Numbered from the stretch's first letter, positions 1 through 9,886 are shown. The stretch is DNA of 64,000 bases from CBIHON01 sp966211965 (GCA_966211965.1 CBIHON010000005.1:1-64000), one strand, 5' to 3'. Numbers and translations: made by a program. Notes: a model not told the origin generated them from the sequence alone.

Positions 1-141
1 GCGTGTCTGCCAGCTAAGCGCGCCGCCGCCCAGGTGGAGCGGATGGACGCTTACCTGGGATGCGCCCGCAAAGTCGGTGAGGTAATGAAATACCTTGGAG
101 ATGGGGAGAGCCCTCAAATTCGGTACGGATTCTATATGTAG
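1..141 (+). CDS. 3' end of an unidentified gene (partial at window edge)
   Basis: Frame 1 is open from the first base and ends at TAG 139-141, giving the last 46 residues of a protein. The residues look protein-like: a basic, Ala-rich helix-like stretch (KRAAAQVERMDAYLG), then VGEVMKYLGDGESP and a short aromatic tail ending YGFYM. The beginning lies outside the window, so no family can be assigned. The opposite strand of the same stretch is also open, but its translation is rich in Arg, Cys and Pro and looks like a shadow. It could be the end of an accessory gene, since the stretch that follows also looks accessory. Confidence 0.4.
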   Translation, partial: ACLPAKRAAAQVERMDAYLGCARKVGEVMKYLGDGESPQIRYGFYM

Positions 142-497
142 GCCATGTCAAACTTCTGCGGCAGCCGTCGTCAAAAAATAGCGCGCGACGGCATCCGCAT
201 CTTTCCTTGAATAAATGCAGGAATATGAGCTTTTGGTCCGTTGTTGCATGGCCTGGAAACCACCGAATGGCATAAAGCATGCTGCCACGGAAAAGTTGGC
301 AAAGCAATCTCGATTTTATGGAATTCTTGAGTGGCCGCTTCGAGTCGAAAGCCGAGGGTCCGCTACCGACCCTGAGCAGACGTAGCGAGTTCCCGAAAGC
401 TGCCGTTCAACATTTTGATTCAGTGGAGCCCTAGGCATCCGCTGGAATTGAAAGTTGCGCATGCCTGAAAACGTGTGGATAAGCCTCACTGGCAGCG
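142..497. other. Intergenic stretch with no recognisable gene
   Basis: About 350 bases between the edge fragment and the end of the three-gene nuclease operon. Open frames here (minus 14-307 and 316-534) have no convincing ribosome binding site and a composition rich in Arg, Cys and Pro. A perfect DnaA-box-like 9-mer (TGTGGATAA, 474-482) occurs alone and is probably chance. The segment around 350-410 resembles degenerate, repeat-like intergenic DNA. No clear terminator was seen for either flanking unit. Confidence 0.4.
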
Positions 498-845
498 CTA
501 CTTGAGGAACCAAGCATACTCTGCACCGTTCCATCCAAAGTACTTCTCCTTGAACGCATGCATCGCGGCTACGTACTGAGAGAATACCAAGGTAACGTCG
601 CTTGCTTGTGGCACGTCGTCCTCGTTTAGCAAGTCGAGGAACTCGATCGATTCTTCATCGGCTAGGACTTCTCGAACTCTATTTAGGAGGCGATTGGCGA
701 TTACGAGCTTACTCTTGCTCACGGCTGCGTCAGGCTTTTTCTTGGCGAGGTCCTTAAATTCCTCAAACATAGCAGCCAGAAGTGGAGTCATTACATCATG
801 CGTCGACGCCTTCTTTGCCGTGGTCCTAGGCTGATTTTGTCCCAT
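498..845 (-). CDS. Small protein of unknown function, paralog of the upstream gene product
   Basis: A 115-residue acidic, helical-looking protein with no signal peptide or membrane segment; no known family recognised. Its core aligns by eye with the product of the gene just upstream: KKPDAAVSKSKLVIANRLL here against KSPNDAVNKFKLKFINRQL there, and NEDDVPQASDV followed by FSQYVAAM against DEDEVPQNSDV followed by LSQYLQCM. The pair therefore looks like a tandem duplication that has diverged strongly. The ATG at 845 lies one base after the stop of the upstream gene (TGA-C-ATG), so translation is probably coupled. It is last in a tight three-gene minus-strand operon headed by a nuclease candidate. 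It may be a partner, inhibitor or scaffold protein, but that is inference only. Confidence 0.7.
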   Translation of the reverse strand: MGQNQPRTTAKKASTHDVMTPLLAAMFEEFKDLAKKKPDAAVSKSKLVIANRLLNRVREVLADEESIEFLDLLNEDDVPQASDVTLVFSQYVAAMHAFKEKYFGWNGAEYAWFLK

Positions 846-846
846 G

Positions 847-1293
847 TCAGTCTTTCAAGTACTTAGGCTTGGTTGATCGAATGAGCGTATAGCCTTGCTC
901 ATCCACTTGGTCGCCTTCTTCGCCCTCGACCTTCCAATACCATACCCCATTTCGAGGCACAACATAGTCGCCCCTCAGTTTCTCCATGCACTGCAAGTAC
1001 TGGGAAAGAATGAAGACTACATCGCTATTCTGAGGAACTTCGTCTTCATCGAAGACTTCGAAGTCATCAAAAGGTCTGTAGCGCTCACCGAGAAGTATGT
1101 TGCTCTCGCTCAACTGGCGATTAATAAATTTGAGCTTGAACTTGTTGACCGCATCATTAGGGCTCTTCTTTGAGAGTATCGACATCTCTTCATAGAGACC
1201 AAGGACTTGGCCGGCCAGCTTTTCAAACCTGTCAACGTCTGATGAATTCAAGACAATCCTTTCATGATGGACAACTACGACGAAACTCAACAT
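847..1293 (-). CDS. Small protein of unknown function, paralog of the downstream gene product
   Basis: Up to 148 residues, soluble and acidic. The middle part (KSPNDAVNKFKLKFINRQL, then DEDEVPQNSDVVFILSQYL) matches the following 115-residue protein and marks a shared fold; the C-terminal 35 residues (WYWKVEGEEGDQVDEQGYT region) are unique. The ATG at 1293 would overlap the nuclease gene by 32 bases. A TTG at 1251 preceded by GAAAGGA at good spacing is an attractive alternative and gives 134 residues, dropping a hydrophobic N-terminus (FVVVVHH) that looks like read-through of the overlap. Middle gene of the three-gene operon. No family was recognised; the role is presumably tied to the nuclease-like protein encoded upstream. 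Confidence 0.7.
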   Translation of the reverse strand: MLSFVVVVHHERIVLNSSDVDRFEKLAGQVLGLYEEMSILSKKSPNDAVNKFKLKFINRQLSESNILLGERYRPFDDFEVFDEDEVPQNSDVVFILSQYLQCMEKLRGDYVVPRNGVWYWKVEGEEGDQVDEQGYTLIRSTKPKYLKD

Positions 1294-2635
1294 ACTTCTT
1301 CTTGAGAACCTCTATGGGAGTTCGCTGCCTGCTTTCATAGACATCAACCATCAGTTGTATGTCGGGGTCAGTGAGCGCAATCATGCACTTGCGTTGCGAA
1401 GACCAAAGGTCGACAGTGTTCTTGTACATTGCAGAGGGCAAGGGGTTGCGCGTCAAGAATACACCAAAATTTCCAAGGCCAGTCTGCAGGTATCGATTCA
1501 ACTGATTTAAGTGGTCCGCATTGATTTTTGCTACGTTCTTCATCTCGAAGACAAGTTGTCGATTGCCGTAGTCAGTGAAGATTTCATCAAGAAAGTCAAT
1601 ACTCCGATTGTTGTAGAAGATCAAATCCCGTATGTGCCGCCCGGATTCCGTGCGGCTCTGAGCCTGGGCAAAGTCAAGATGCGGATAGAAGAGCGTTGCC
1701 AGTAGCTCCGTACAAAGGTCTTCGTATTTTGAATCTGCGTTGTCGTCTTTGCCGGACGGGAGCTTTAGCAGGTCGGCCAGTTTTCTTCGGGCCGACAGAA
1801 CCGGAATCTGCGAGAACAACGGGTCGTTCTTGCAATCTGCTGCCGCTTTGTCCTTGAGTTGTATGTATTTCTCGACAACGTCGTAGTTGTCGCGATTGTA
1901 TTGTAGTACCTTGACTCGATCTATTGGCTCATTCGGGTTGAATATCTCATCACGAGGGCAGGCCGTTTTGAAATAGTCTTCGAAATTGATCCAGGGGGTG
2001 AATCGCAGCCACCTTTTTGGGGTAAAGATAAGTGGTTCGCCGTTGTGTGGGTTGATCGGTAGGCGAACCTTGGCATTTCGATCGAACGAATTTGACCTGT
2101 AGTTGTAGATCGACGGCAGTAATGTGACTTGGGTAGGAATTCCGTGAAGGTCGCACTGCTCGATGGTGTAGTCGATGAGAAATGATTTCAGATAGTTGCA
2201 CGAGATATCGCTGACTCTGTCCTTTGATATTCCTGTAACGTACAGCTGAATCGCCTCGAAGTGAGTAAATCCAAACTGGCTATACTCCGGGATAGTTTCG
2301 AATAGCCGGAGGACTTCGTTGGCCTGCTCACTGCTTATTCGAACACCACGCCTAGACTTGGAGAGGCCAAGACCGACTTCCTTGCATTCCGATAGCTCAA
2401 TGAGCGTTTCTGCAGCTTTTTCCTTCTTACCCTTCTTGCAGAGGTAGTTGAGGTGATTAAAGGAGTTCGTAACTGACGTGTGCAGTGCTTGATCCTGTTG
2501 AGACGGAGATTTCCAGAGTAGGAACGGATCGACATACAAAGGCAGATCCTCGTCCAAGAACTGAACGACGAAGTCGAGTTCGGCCTGGGACTTGTGAATT
2601 CCGAAGTGATCGGTGAGGCGTGGCCGAATGAGCAT
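1262..2635 (-). CDS. PD-(D/E)XK-like nuclease candidate, first gene of a putative defence operon
   Basis: A 457-residue protein in two parts. The N-terminal half has a motif DLPLYVDPFLL (about residues 30-40) and a block IDYTIEQCDLHGIP followed by PLIFTPKRWLR; such blocks recall a family of uncharacterised accessory-genome proteins, from memory only. The C-terminal part carries a PD-(D/E)XK-like signature: E305 in a helix (YEDLCTELL), D337 (RHIRDLIF), E364 and K366 (LVFEMKN), then Q378 (NQLNRYL). That order and spacing fits a restriction-endonuclease fold, so DNA cleavage is the likely activity, though the target is unknown. It overlaps the next gene and lies 20 bases after a transposase fragment that seems to supply its promoter. 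Base composition is more A+T-rich than the adjacent gyrB. Nuclease assignment fairly likely; defence role inferred. Confidence 0.72.
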   Translation of the reverse strand: MLIRPRLTDHFGIHKSQAELDFVVQFLDEDLPLYVDPFLLWKSPSQQDQALHTSVTNSFNHLNYLCKKGKKEKAAETLIELSECKEVGLGLSKSRRGVRISSEQANEVLRLFETIPEYSQFGFTHFEAIQLYVTGISKDRVSDISCNYLKSFLIDYTIEQCDLHGIPTQVTLLPSIYNYRSNSFDRNAKVRLPINPHNGEPLIFTPKRWLRFTPWINFEDYFKTACPRDEIFNPNEPIDRVKVLQYNRDNYDVVEKYIQLKDKAAADCKNDPLFSQIPVLSARRKLADLLKLPSGKDDNADSKYEDLCTELLATLFYPHLDFAQAQSRTESGRHIRDLIFYNNRSIDFLDEIFTDYGNRQLVFEMKNVAKINADHLNQLNRYLQTGLGNFGVFLTRNPLPSAMYKNTVDLWSSQRKCMIALTDPDIQLMVDVYESRQRTPIEVLKKKYVEFRRSCPS

Positions 2636-2653
2636 GTTAAGCAGGTCCGCAAA

Positions 2654-2682
2654 ATTATCGTAACAGAGAACGCTTCAACCAA
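2654..2682 (-). promoter_or_regulatory. Candidate sigma-70 promoter for the nuclease operon
   Basis: On the minus strand TTGGTT and GATAAT are separated by 17 bases, ending about 19 bases before the nuclease ATG at 2635. The elements sit inside the end of the transposase fragment and span its stop codon, so the mobile-element tail may drive the operon. The -35 element is weak. Confidence 0.35.
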
Positions 2683-2867
2683 AAATGTTCCGACATGACG
2701 CCCGAGGTCGCCAACACCATCCGATTCGACAGCCTATTCAGATGTGCGATGAACGCATCGACCTGTTCGTCGATGTCGGCGTACTGCGTGTTGACGCAGA
2801 TGACATCCTTGGCTTGCCCCCAAAAGGTGTAGCGTGGCGGCCATTTATCGGTTAATCTGCGGCGCAT
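2655..2867 (-). pseudogene. Truncated transposase C-terminus, IS630-like
   Basis: Seventy residues, with a C-terminal pattern typical of IS630/Tc1-mariner-type transposases: an aromatic W-G-Q-A-K-D segment, then VCVNT-like residues (ICVNTQYADIDEQVDAF) and a final ..LATSGVMSEHFWL.. block. The DDE catalytic residues would lie upstream and are absent; the preceding bases show stops in frame, so this is a remnant of a longer gene. No intact inverted repeats were identified. Its position between gyrB and the nuclease operon suggests that a mobile element helped deliver or disturb this accessory segment. The family call is from memory of conserved residues and is moderately secure. Confidence 0.45.
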
Positions 2868-2980
2868 GCTGCCGCGAGAATATTGCCAAAGAAATACCGA
2901 ATAGTTGGGACATGCGAATGACCGGTCCTGGCCGAATGCAGACTGTCAAAGAGGGCATTGTATTGCCGCATTACAATTCG

Positions 2981-3008
2981 AAAAGCCAACCTAATGGGTC
3001 GGCTTTTT
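2981..3008 (-). terminator. Rho-independent terminator after gyrB (potentially bidirectional)
   Basis: AAAAGCC and ACC pair with GGT and GGCTTTTT around a short loop, with one mismatch. Runs of A on one side and T on the other would allow termination in both directions. It lies about 90 bases beyond the gyrB stop and separates the origin block from the accessory operon. Confidence 0.6.
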
Positions 3009-3094
3009 CACTTCAGAAGATTATTTCAATATCTTCCAGAATACTTTTTCACTAACTTCACACAGTTTTCACTTACTGTGACATCCGACAAAAT

Positions 3095-5617
<2,523 letters not shown>

Positions 5618-5679
5618 GGACTGCTTTCTGAAAGAACGGTTGCTGACTGCTGAAACTGGAATCCTTGAATGGGGCAAAG

Positions 5680-5705
5680 GGGCCGGCGTGGTGTGCGCGG
5701 CCCCT
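5680..5705. repeat. GC-rich inverted repeat in the dnaN-gyrB spacer
   Basis: GGGGCCG (5680-5686) pairs with CGGCCCC (5699-5705). There is no adjacent T-tract in the direction of transcription, so a structural or attenuating role for gyrB mRNA is possible but not shown. Confidence 0.35.
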
Positions 5706-5800
5706 TGTTGCATTCGGTTTTTACTCTATGGCGCTACTGTTTGGCTTCCTTGCCTCCCAAAGGAGAGGAGTGGTTGCACGGTTGCGTCTCTTGCTAACGC

Positions 5801-5840
5801 CCCCTCACCCTAGCCCTCTCCCGCGAGGGGAGAGGGGACG
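5801..5840. repeat. Palindromic intergenic repeat (CCCTCTCCC...GGGAGAGGG type)
   Basis: The sequence CCCTCACCCTAGCCCTCTCC is followed by a short loop and a GGGGAGAGGGG arm, making a strong hairpin. This sequence type is a widespread dispersed palindromic element between genes in many proteobacteria. Here it lies in the dnaN-gyrB spacer. Confidence 0.5.
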
Positions 5841-5886
5841 AACAAGAGGGGCGGACGCTGCCAAATTAATTCGGCTGGTTTCCGGC

Positions 5887-6993
5887 TTAAATTCGCATCG
5901 GCATCACGACATATTTGAAATCCGCATTGTCCGGCACGGTGATCAGTGCCGAGGAATTGGCGTCGCCCAAAGCGATGTTGACGTTGTCGCTTTTCAGATT
6001 GTTGAGCACGTCGAGCAGATAGGTGACGTTGAAGCCGATGTCGACGCTATCGCCGCCGTAGTCGATTTCGATTTCTTCGACCGCTTCTTCCTGGTCGGCG
6101 TTGGTCGAGCTGATCTTCATGCTGCCGGGCGTGACGATGCAGCGCACGCCTTTGAATTTGTCCGATGTCATGATCGCGGCGCGTTGCAAAGAGCGCAGCA
6201 ATTGGTCGCGGCCGAGGGTGAAGTTGTTCTTGTAACCCTTGGGCACGACGCGGGTGTAGTCGGGAAATTTGCCTTCGACCAGTTTTGAGATCAGTTCGAT
6301 GTCGGCGAAGGTGAGCTTGACCTGGTTGTTGGCGATTTCGAGGTTGACCGGTTCGTCGGTGTCTTCCAGCAGGCGCTGCAATTCCATGATGGTCTTGCGC
6401 GGGATGATGACTTCCTGCTTGGCGAATTCCTGCTCGGTGGCGACCTGGCAGAACGCGAGGCGGTGGCCGTCGGTCGCAACCGCGATCACGTTTCTGCCGT
6501 CGACGACCAGCAGCAGGCCGTTGAGGTAGTAGCGGATATCCTGCTGCGCCATCGAGAAGTGGACCATGTTGAACAGGTGCTTCAAGGTTTTTTGCGGCAG
6601 CGTGACCTTGGCGTTGTAGTGCTCGGCCTGCGCCACGGTCGGGAATTCTTCGGCGGCCAAAGTCTGCAGGGCGAAGCGCGATTTGCCGGACTGGATCGAC
6701 ATGCGCTTGTTGGCCAGGGTGAGCGTGACGTCGCCGGATTCAGGCAGGGCGCGCAGAATGTCGAGCAGCTTGCGCGCGGCGACGGTGGTGGCGGCAACCT
6801 CGCCGCCGGTGCCGACCTGCGCGTGCGTGGTGATTTGCACTTCGATGTCGGTCGACAGGAAAGATACGCGCTCGCCGTCCTTGCGAATGAGGATATTGGC
6901 CAGAATCGGCAATGTGTGCCGACGCTCGACAATACCGCTCACGATTTGCAGTGGCCGGAGAAGAGTATCTCGGGGAGTTTTGACCAATTGCAT
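5887..6993 (-). CDS. dnaN: DNA polymerase III beta subunit (sliding clamp)
   Basis: Ring-shaped clamp that tethers DNA polymerase III to DNA. The 368-residue length is normal for the family and the protein spans three beta-clamp domains. It begins MQLVKTPRDTLLRPLQIVSG, includes RHTLPILANILI, and shows the family's ATDGHRLA motif near the middle. It ends with the canonical YVVMPMRI C-terminus that forms part of the clamp-binding pocket. It lies 258 bases downstream of dnaA on the same strand and is followed by gyrB, the conserved origin operon order. The spacer before it contains DnaA boxes, so expression may respond to DnaA. Confidence 0.98.
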   Translation of the reverse strand: MQLVKTPRDTLLRPLQIVSGIVERRHTLPILANILIRKDGERVSFLSTDIEVQITTHAQVGTGGEVAATTVAARKLLDILRALPESGDVTLTLANKRMSIQSGKSRFALQTLAAEEFPTVAQAEHYNAKVTLPQKTLKHLFNMVHFSMAQQDIRYYLNGLLLVVDGRNVIAVATDGHRLAFCQVATEQEFAKQEVIIPRKTIMELQRLLEDTDEPVNLEIANNQVKLTFADIELISKLVEGKFPDYTRVVPKGYKNNFTLGRDQLLRSLQRAAIMTSDKFKGVRCIVTPGSMKISSTNADQEEAVEEIEIDYGGDSVDIGFNVTYLLDVLNNLKSDNVNIALGDANSSALITVPDNADFKYVVMPMRI

Positions 6994-7251
6994 TTTATAT
7001 CCTTGTAATAATAGTTAACGGATGCTGGCTGGGCCGAGAACTTAAAAACACAAACTTTTGCGGGTCGATGAATATAAAAAAACGATACGAAAAAACGGCA
7101 GCAAAAACACGGCAAACAAAACACCTATTTTGACAGAAAAGCACCCCGAACAAGAAAAGCAAAGTAGGGGGCCTTGCCCGATCTGCAACATGCATACACA
7201 TTATCCCGTTGATATCCACAAAGTTATCCACAGGCTGATAGGCAGCACGGA
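6994..7251. other. dnaA-dnaN intergenic region, candidate oriC component
   Basis: 258 bases holding a perfect DnaA box (TTATCCACA, 7224-7232), a near-perfect one 12 bases away (ATATCCACA, 7212-7220), and an A-rich tract from about 7028 to 7140 that could be a DNA-unwinding element. It lies within the transition between minus-strand dnaA/dnaN/gyrB and plus-strand rpmH/yidC genes. Only two or three boxes are visible, so the origin could equally extend to the gap upstream of dnaA. Confidence 0.5.
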
Positions 7252-8646
7252 TCAGCCTTTCAGCGTTTGTTCCAATACGTGCAATTCATGATTGCACTCG
7301 GGGCTTTTGCTGCGGTCGGCAGCGATTTTGCGGACTGCGTGCAGCACCGTCGTGTGGTCGCGGCCGCCGAACAGCTCGCCGATTTCGGGCAAGCTTTTTT
7401 GCGTCAACTCCTTGGCCAGGTACATCGCGATCTGGCGCGGCCGGGCAATATTGGCCGGGCGCTTCTTCGAGTACATGTCCGCGACCTTGATGTTGAAGAA
7501 GTCGGCGACGGTTTTCTGGATGTTTTCCACCGAGATCTGACGGTTTTGCACCGACAGCAGATCCTTCAGCGCGTCCTTGACCACTTCGATCGTGATGTCC
7601 TTGCCGTGAAAACGCGAGTAGGCCAGGATCTTGCGCAGCGCGCCTTCGAGCTCGCGGACGTTGGAGCGCAGGTGCTTGGCGACGAAAAAGGCGACGTCGT
7701 CGGAGAAGCTGGCGCCTTCCTGCGAAGCTTTTTTCAGCAAAATCGCGACCCGCATTTCCAGCTCGGGCGGCTCGACCGCGACCGTCAGGCCGGAGTCGAA
7801 ACGGGAAATCAGGCGGTCGTCCATGCCGGTGATTTCCTTCGGATAGGTGTCGCTGGTGATAATGATCTGCTTCTTGGCGGCGATCAGGGCTTCGAACGCA
7901 TAGAAGAATTCTTCCTGCGTGCGGCTTTTGCCGCCGAAGAACTGGATATCGTCGATCAGCAGCAAATCAAGCGAGTGGTAATAACGCTTGAAATCATCGA
8001 AACCTTTGCGCTGGTAAGCGGTCACTACGTCTCGAACGTACTGTTCTGCGTGGATGTAGCGGATCTTGACGCTGGGATTCTCGGCCAGGACCTGATTGCC
8101 TATGGCGTGGATCAAGTGCGTTTTGCCGAGGCCGACGCCGCCGTACAGGAACAGCGGGTTATACGAAATGCCCGGATTGTTGGCGACCTGGATCGCGGCA
8201 GCACGTGCCAACTGATTGGCTTTGCCGGTGACGAAGCTGTCGAAAGTCAGTGCCGTATTGATGCGGCTTTGGTCGCGCCGCGGCGATTCTTCGACGGGGC
8301 CGGCGCCATTGAGAACGCGTTCCGGCACGTCGTCCGGCGCGGCTTCGGCATCCTGGCCGTTAGCGGCGCGCGCCGGCGCGGCGCTGGGCTTCTTTGCCGC
8401 CGTCAGGCGCGGATCGAGCACGAACTGCACTTCGATCGCTTCTTCCCAATACTGGGCGGCGAGCGCAGTAATGCGGCTGGCAAACTGGGTTTTCACCCAA
8501 TCCAGCTTGAAACGATTCGGCGCGGCTATCCGCAACCGGCCGTCTTCAAAGTCGAGCGGCGTCAGCGGTTTAATCCATGCACTAAATTGTTGAGGAGTCA
8601 GTTCCTGCTCCAATTGGTTGGAACAGGTCTGCCAGAAGTTATTCAT
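7252..8646 (-). CDS. dnaA: Chromosomal replication initiator DnaA
   Basis: AAA+ protein that binds 9-base DnaA boxes and melts oriC. The 464 residues are standard. Domain I begins MNNFWQTCSNQLEQEL; a Pro/Ala-rich linker forms domain II (about residues 100-130); the AAA+ domain III has Walker A GGVGLGKTHL and Walker B LLLIDDIQF; domain IV carries the DNA-binding helix-turn-helix with GGRDHTTVLHAVRKI near the C-terminus. It is transcribed away from rpmH and towards dnaN. DnaA boxes on both sides (7224-7232 and 8782-8790) suggest autoregulation as well as origin function. Confidence 0.99.
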   Translation of the reverse strand: MNNFWQTCSNQLEQELTPQQFSAWIKPLTPLDFEDGRLRIAAPNRFKLDWVKTQFASRITALAAQYWEEAIEVQFVLDPRLTAAKKPSAAPARAANGQDAEAAPDDVPERVLNGAGPVEESPRRDQSRINTALTFDSFVTGKANQLARAAAIQVANNPGISYNPLFLYGGVGLGKTHLIHAIGNQVLAENPSVKIRYIHAEQYVRDVVTAYQRKGFDDFKRYYHSLDLLLIDDIQFFGGKSRTQEEFFYAFEALIAAKKQIIITSDTYPKEITGMDDRLISRFDSGLTVAVEPPELEMRVAILLKKASQEGASFSDDVAFFVAKHLRSNVRELEGALRKILAYSRFHGKDITIEVVKDALKDLLSVQNRQISVENIQKTVADFFNIKVADMYSKKRPANIARPRQIAMYLAKELTQKSLPEIGELFGGRDHTTVLHAVRKIAADRSKSPECNHELHVLEQTLKG

Positions 8647-9043
8647 TAATCATCGAACTACATACTGTGGGAATCGCATTGATATTGCCTGACCGGGTCC
8701 TGAACCACGTCCGGCAAGACGGTTTTTGTGGTGCTGGAACTCGCCACGCGTTGTCGCTATTCTACTCTTGCCGGGGCGAGTTATCCACAGGCTCGCACTT
8801 TATTTTGTGCGGCAAATCAATATTGGCAATTGCGACAAGGCAGCTCAAATGATTGACAGGAAAGTAGAAAATGCTGTTTAATCCTGGGTTCACTGCGCGC
8901 AGTGTTGCAATTCCAGTTGTGTTGTACTGTGGCTATAGCCGGTAACAGCAGTACCAACACGCGCCCGCCCGAGAGAAACCGCATCAAGAATTCCACGCGG
9001 GCGTGACGATCCGATTTATTTTTTGCTGATTAACGAGACCACA
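8647..9043. other. dnaA-rpmH divergent intergenic region, candidate oriC component
   Basis: 397 bases between the divergent dnaA and rpmH genes. It contains one perfect DnaA box (TTATCCACA, 8782-8790), an A+T-richer stretch at 8815-8885, and a plus-strand promoter for rpmH. The switch of gene orientation here is what would be expected at or beside the replication origin. No other gene was seen. Confidence 0.5.
8853..8882 (+). promoter_or_regulatory. Candidate sigma-70 promoter of the rpmH operon
   Basis: A perfect TTGACA -35 element (8853-8858) is followed after 18 bases by TTTAAT (8877-8882). It reads towards rpmH, giving a leader of about 155 bases. Confidence 0.5.
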
Positions 9044-9178
9044 ATGAAACGTACATACCAACCTTCCGTCGTACGCCGCAAGCGCACTCATGGCTTCCGC
9101 GTCCGCATGGCAACTCGCGGCGGCCGCGCTGTGCTCAACGCACGCCGCGCCAAAGGCCGCAAACGTCTGGCTGTTTAA
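9044..9178 (+). CDS. rpmH: 50S ribosomal protein L34
   Basis: Forty-four residues, the usual L34 size, beginning MKRTYQPSVVRRKRTHGF and ending in the basic RAKGRKRLAV. L34 is a small component of the large ribosomal subunit. The ATG at 9044 follows a purine-rich stretch (TAACGAGACCACA). It is the first gene of the conserved rpmH-rnpA-yidD-yidC-mnmE block reading away from dnaA. The rnpA frame is open across most of this gene, so a naive longest-frame call of rnpA would wrongly overlap it. Confidence 0.98.
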   Translation: MKRTYQPSVVRRKRTHGFRVRMATRGGRAVLNARRAKGRKRLAV

Positions 9179-9206
9179 GCCAGGCAATGCACCGCTTGCT
9201 GCTGGC

Positions 9207-9629
9207 GTGACCGGCGATCGTTCACAGGCGCATTCGCAAACGAATCTGCAAGCGAATCCGCTGGCTTACCCACGGGAACGACGCATCGTTAAAACGGATG
9301 AATTTTCATCCGTTTTTCGTTTGCGCCCCGTGCGGCGGACAGCGCATTTCGTGCTGTATACCCGGCTCAATCATCTGCCTCATGCCCGCTTGGGTGTAGT
9401 CGCGGCCAAGCGCTTTGCGCCGCGTGCGGTCACCCGCAACACGATCAAGCGCGTCACGCGCGAATTGTTCCGGCAGGCGGCTTTGCCGCCGATCGACTGC
9501 ATCGTGCGCCTGTCCAAGCCGGTAAATACCAAAACCGGTCCAGCCACATCCGCGCCCCTGAAATCGGCCTTGCGGACTGAATTGACGCAGCTGCTTTTAT
9601 CGCAGCGCATGCCGGAGCAAGGCAGATGA
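9207..9629 (+). CDS. rnpA: Ribonuclease P protein component
   Basis: Protein subunit of RNase P, which assists the catalytic RNA in 5' maturation of tRNAs. The conserved part begins YPRERRIVKTDEFSSVFR, and the basic RNR-type motif (AVTRNTIKRVTRELFR) lies in the middle. The frame has no ATG downstream of rpmH before the conserved core; the GTG at 9207 gives 140 residues, close to family length, and avoids overlap with rpmH. An upstream ATG at 9090 would run across rpmH and add unrelated residues. The stop overlaps the yidD start (ATGA), indicating coupling. The exact start remains uncertain. Confidence 0.93.
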   Translation: MTGDRSQAHSQTNLQANPLAYPRERRIVKTDEFSSVFRLRPVRRTAHFVLYTRLNHLPHARLGVVAAKRFAPRAVTRNTIKRVTRELFRQAALPPIDCIVRLSKPVNTKTGPATSAPLKSALRTELTQLLLSQRMPEQGR

Positions 9630-9886
9630 AAACCCTGCTGCTGATCTTGTTACGCGCCTACAAGCTTGGTATCAGCCCGTATCTGGGGCAAAATTGCCGT
9701 TTTTACCCAAGCTGTTCCGACTATGCGGCCGAAGCGCTGCGCGAGCATGGCGCCTTGAAAGGCAGCGTGCTCGCGGGCAAACGCCTGTGCAAATGCCATC
9801 CGTGGCATCCGGGCGGGCTCGATCCGGTCCCGAAGAAATCTCCCGACGCTTCCTCTGCAACCGCTTCCGGTTGCAGCCACTCTTGA
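9626..9886 (+). CDS. yidD: Membrane protein insertion efficiency factor YidD
   Basis: Eighty-six residues with the hallmark of the family: an amphipathic N-terminus (LLLILLRAYKLGISPYLG), then CRFYPSCSDYAAEAL and CKCHPWHPGGLDPVP. YidD is a small membrane-associated protein thought to help YidC-mediated insertion. It starts within the last bases of rnpA and ends 29 bases before yidC, as in most proteobacteria. The C-terminal 15 residues (Ser/Ala-rich) are variable in the family. Confidence 0.96.
   Translation: MKTLLLILLRAYKLGISPYLGQNCRFYPSCSDYAAEALREHGALKGSVLAGKRLCKCHPWHPGGLDPVPKKSPDASSATASGCSHS

Noticed and set aside
474..482. DnaA-box-like TGTGGATAA near the window start
   Set aside because: Single isolated match, far from dnaA and without an unwinding element; expected by chance.
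895..1173. Plus-strand 92-codon frame within the small paralog gene
   Set aside because: Antisense of the 148-residue gene, which shows clear similarity to its neighbour and correct operon spacing.
9090..9206. Longer rnpA starting at ATG 9090
   Set aside because: Would overlap nearly all of rpmH and adds residues unlike RnpA; GTG 9207 fits family length.
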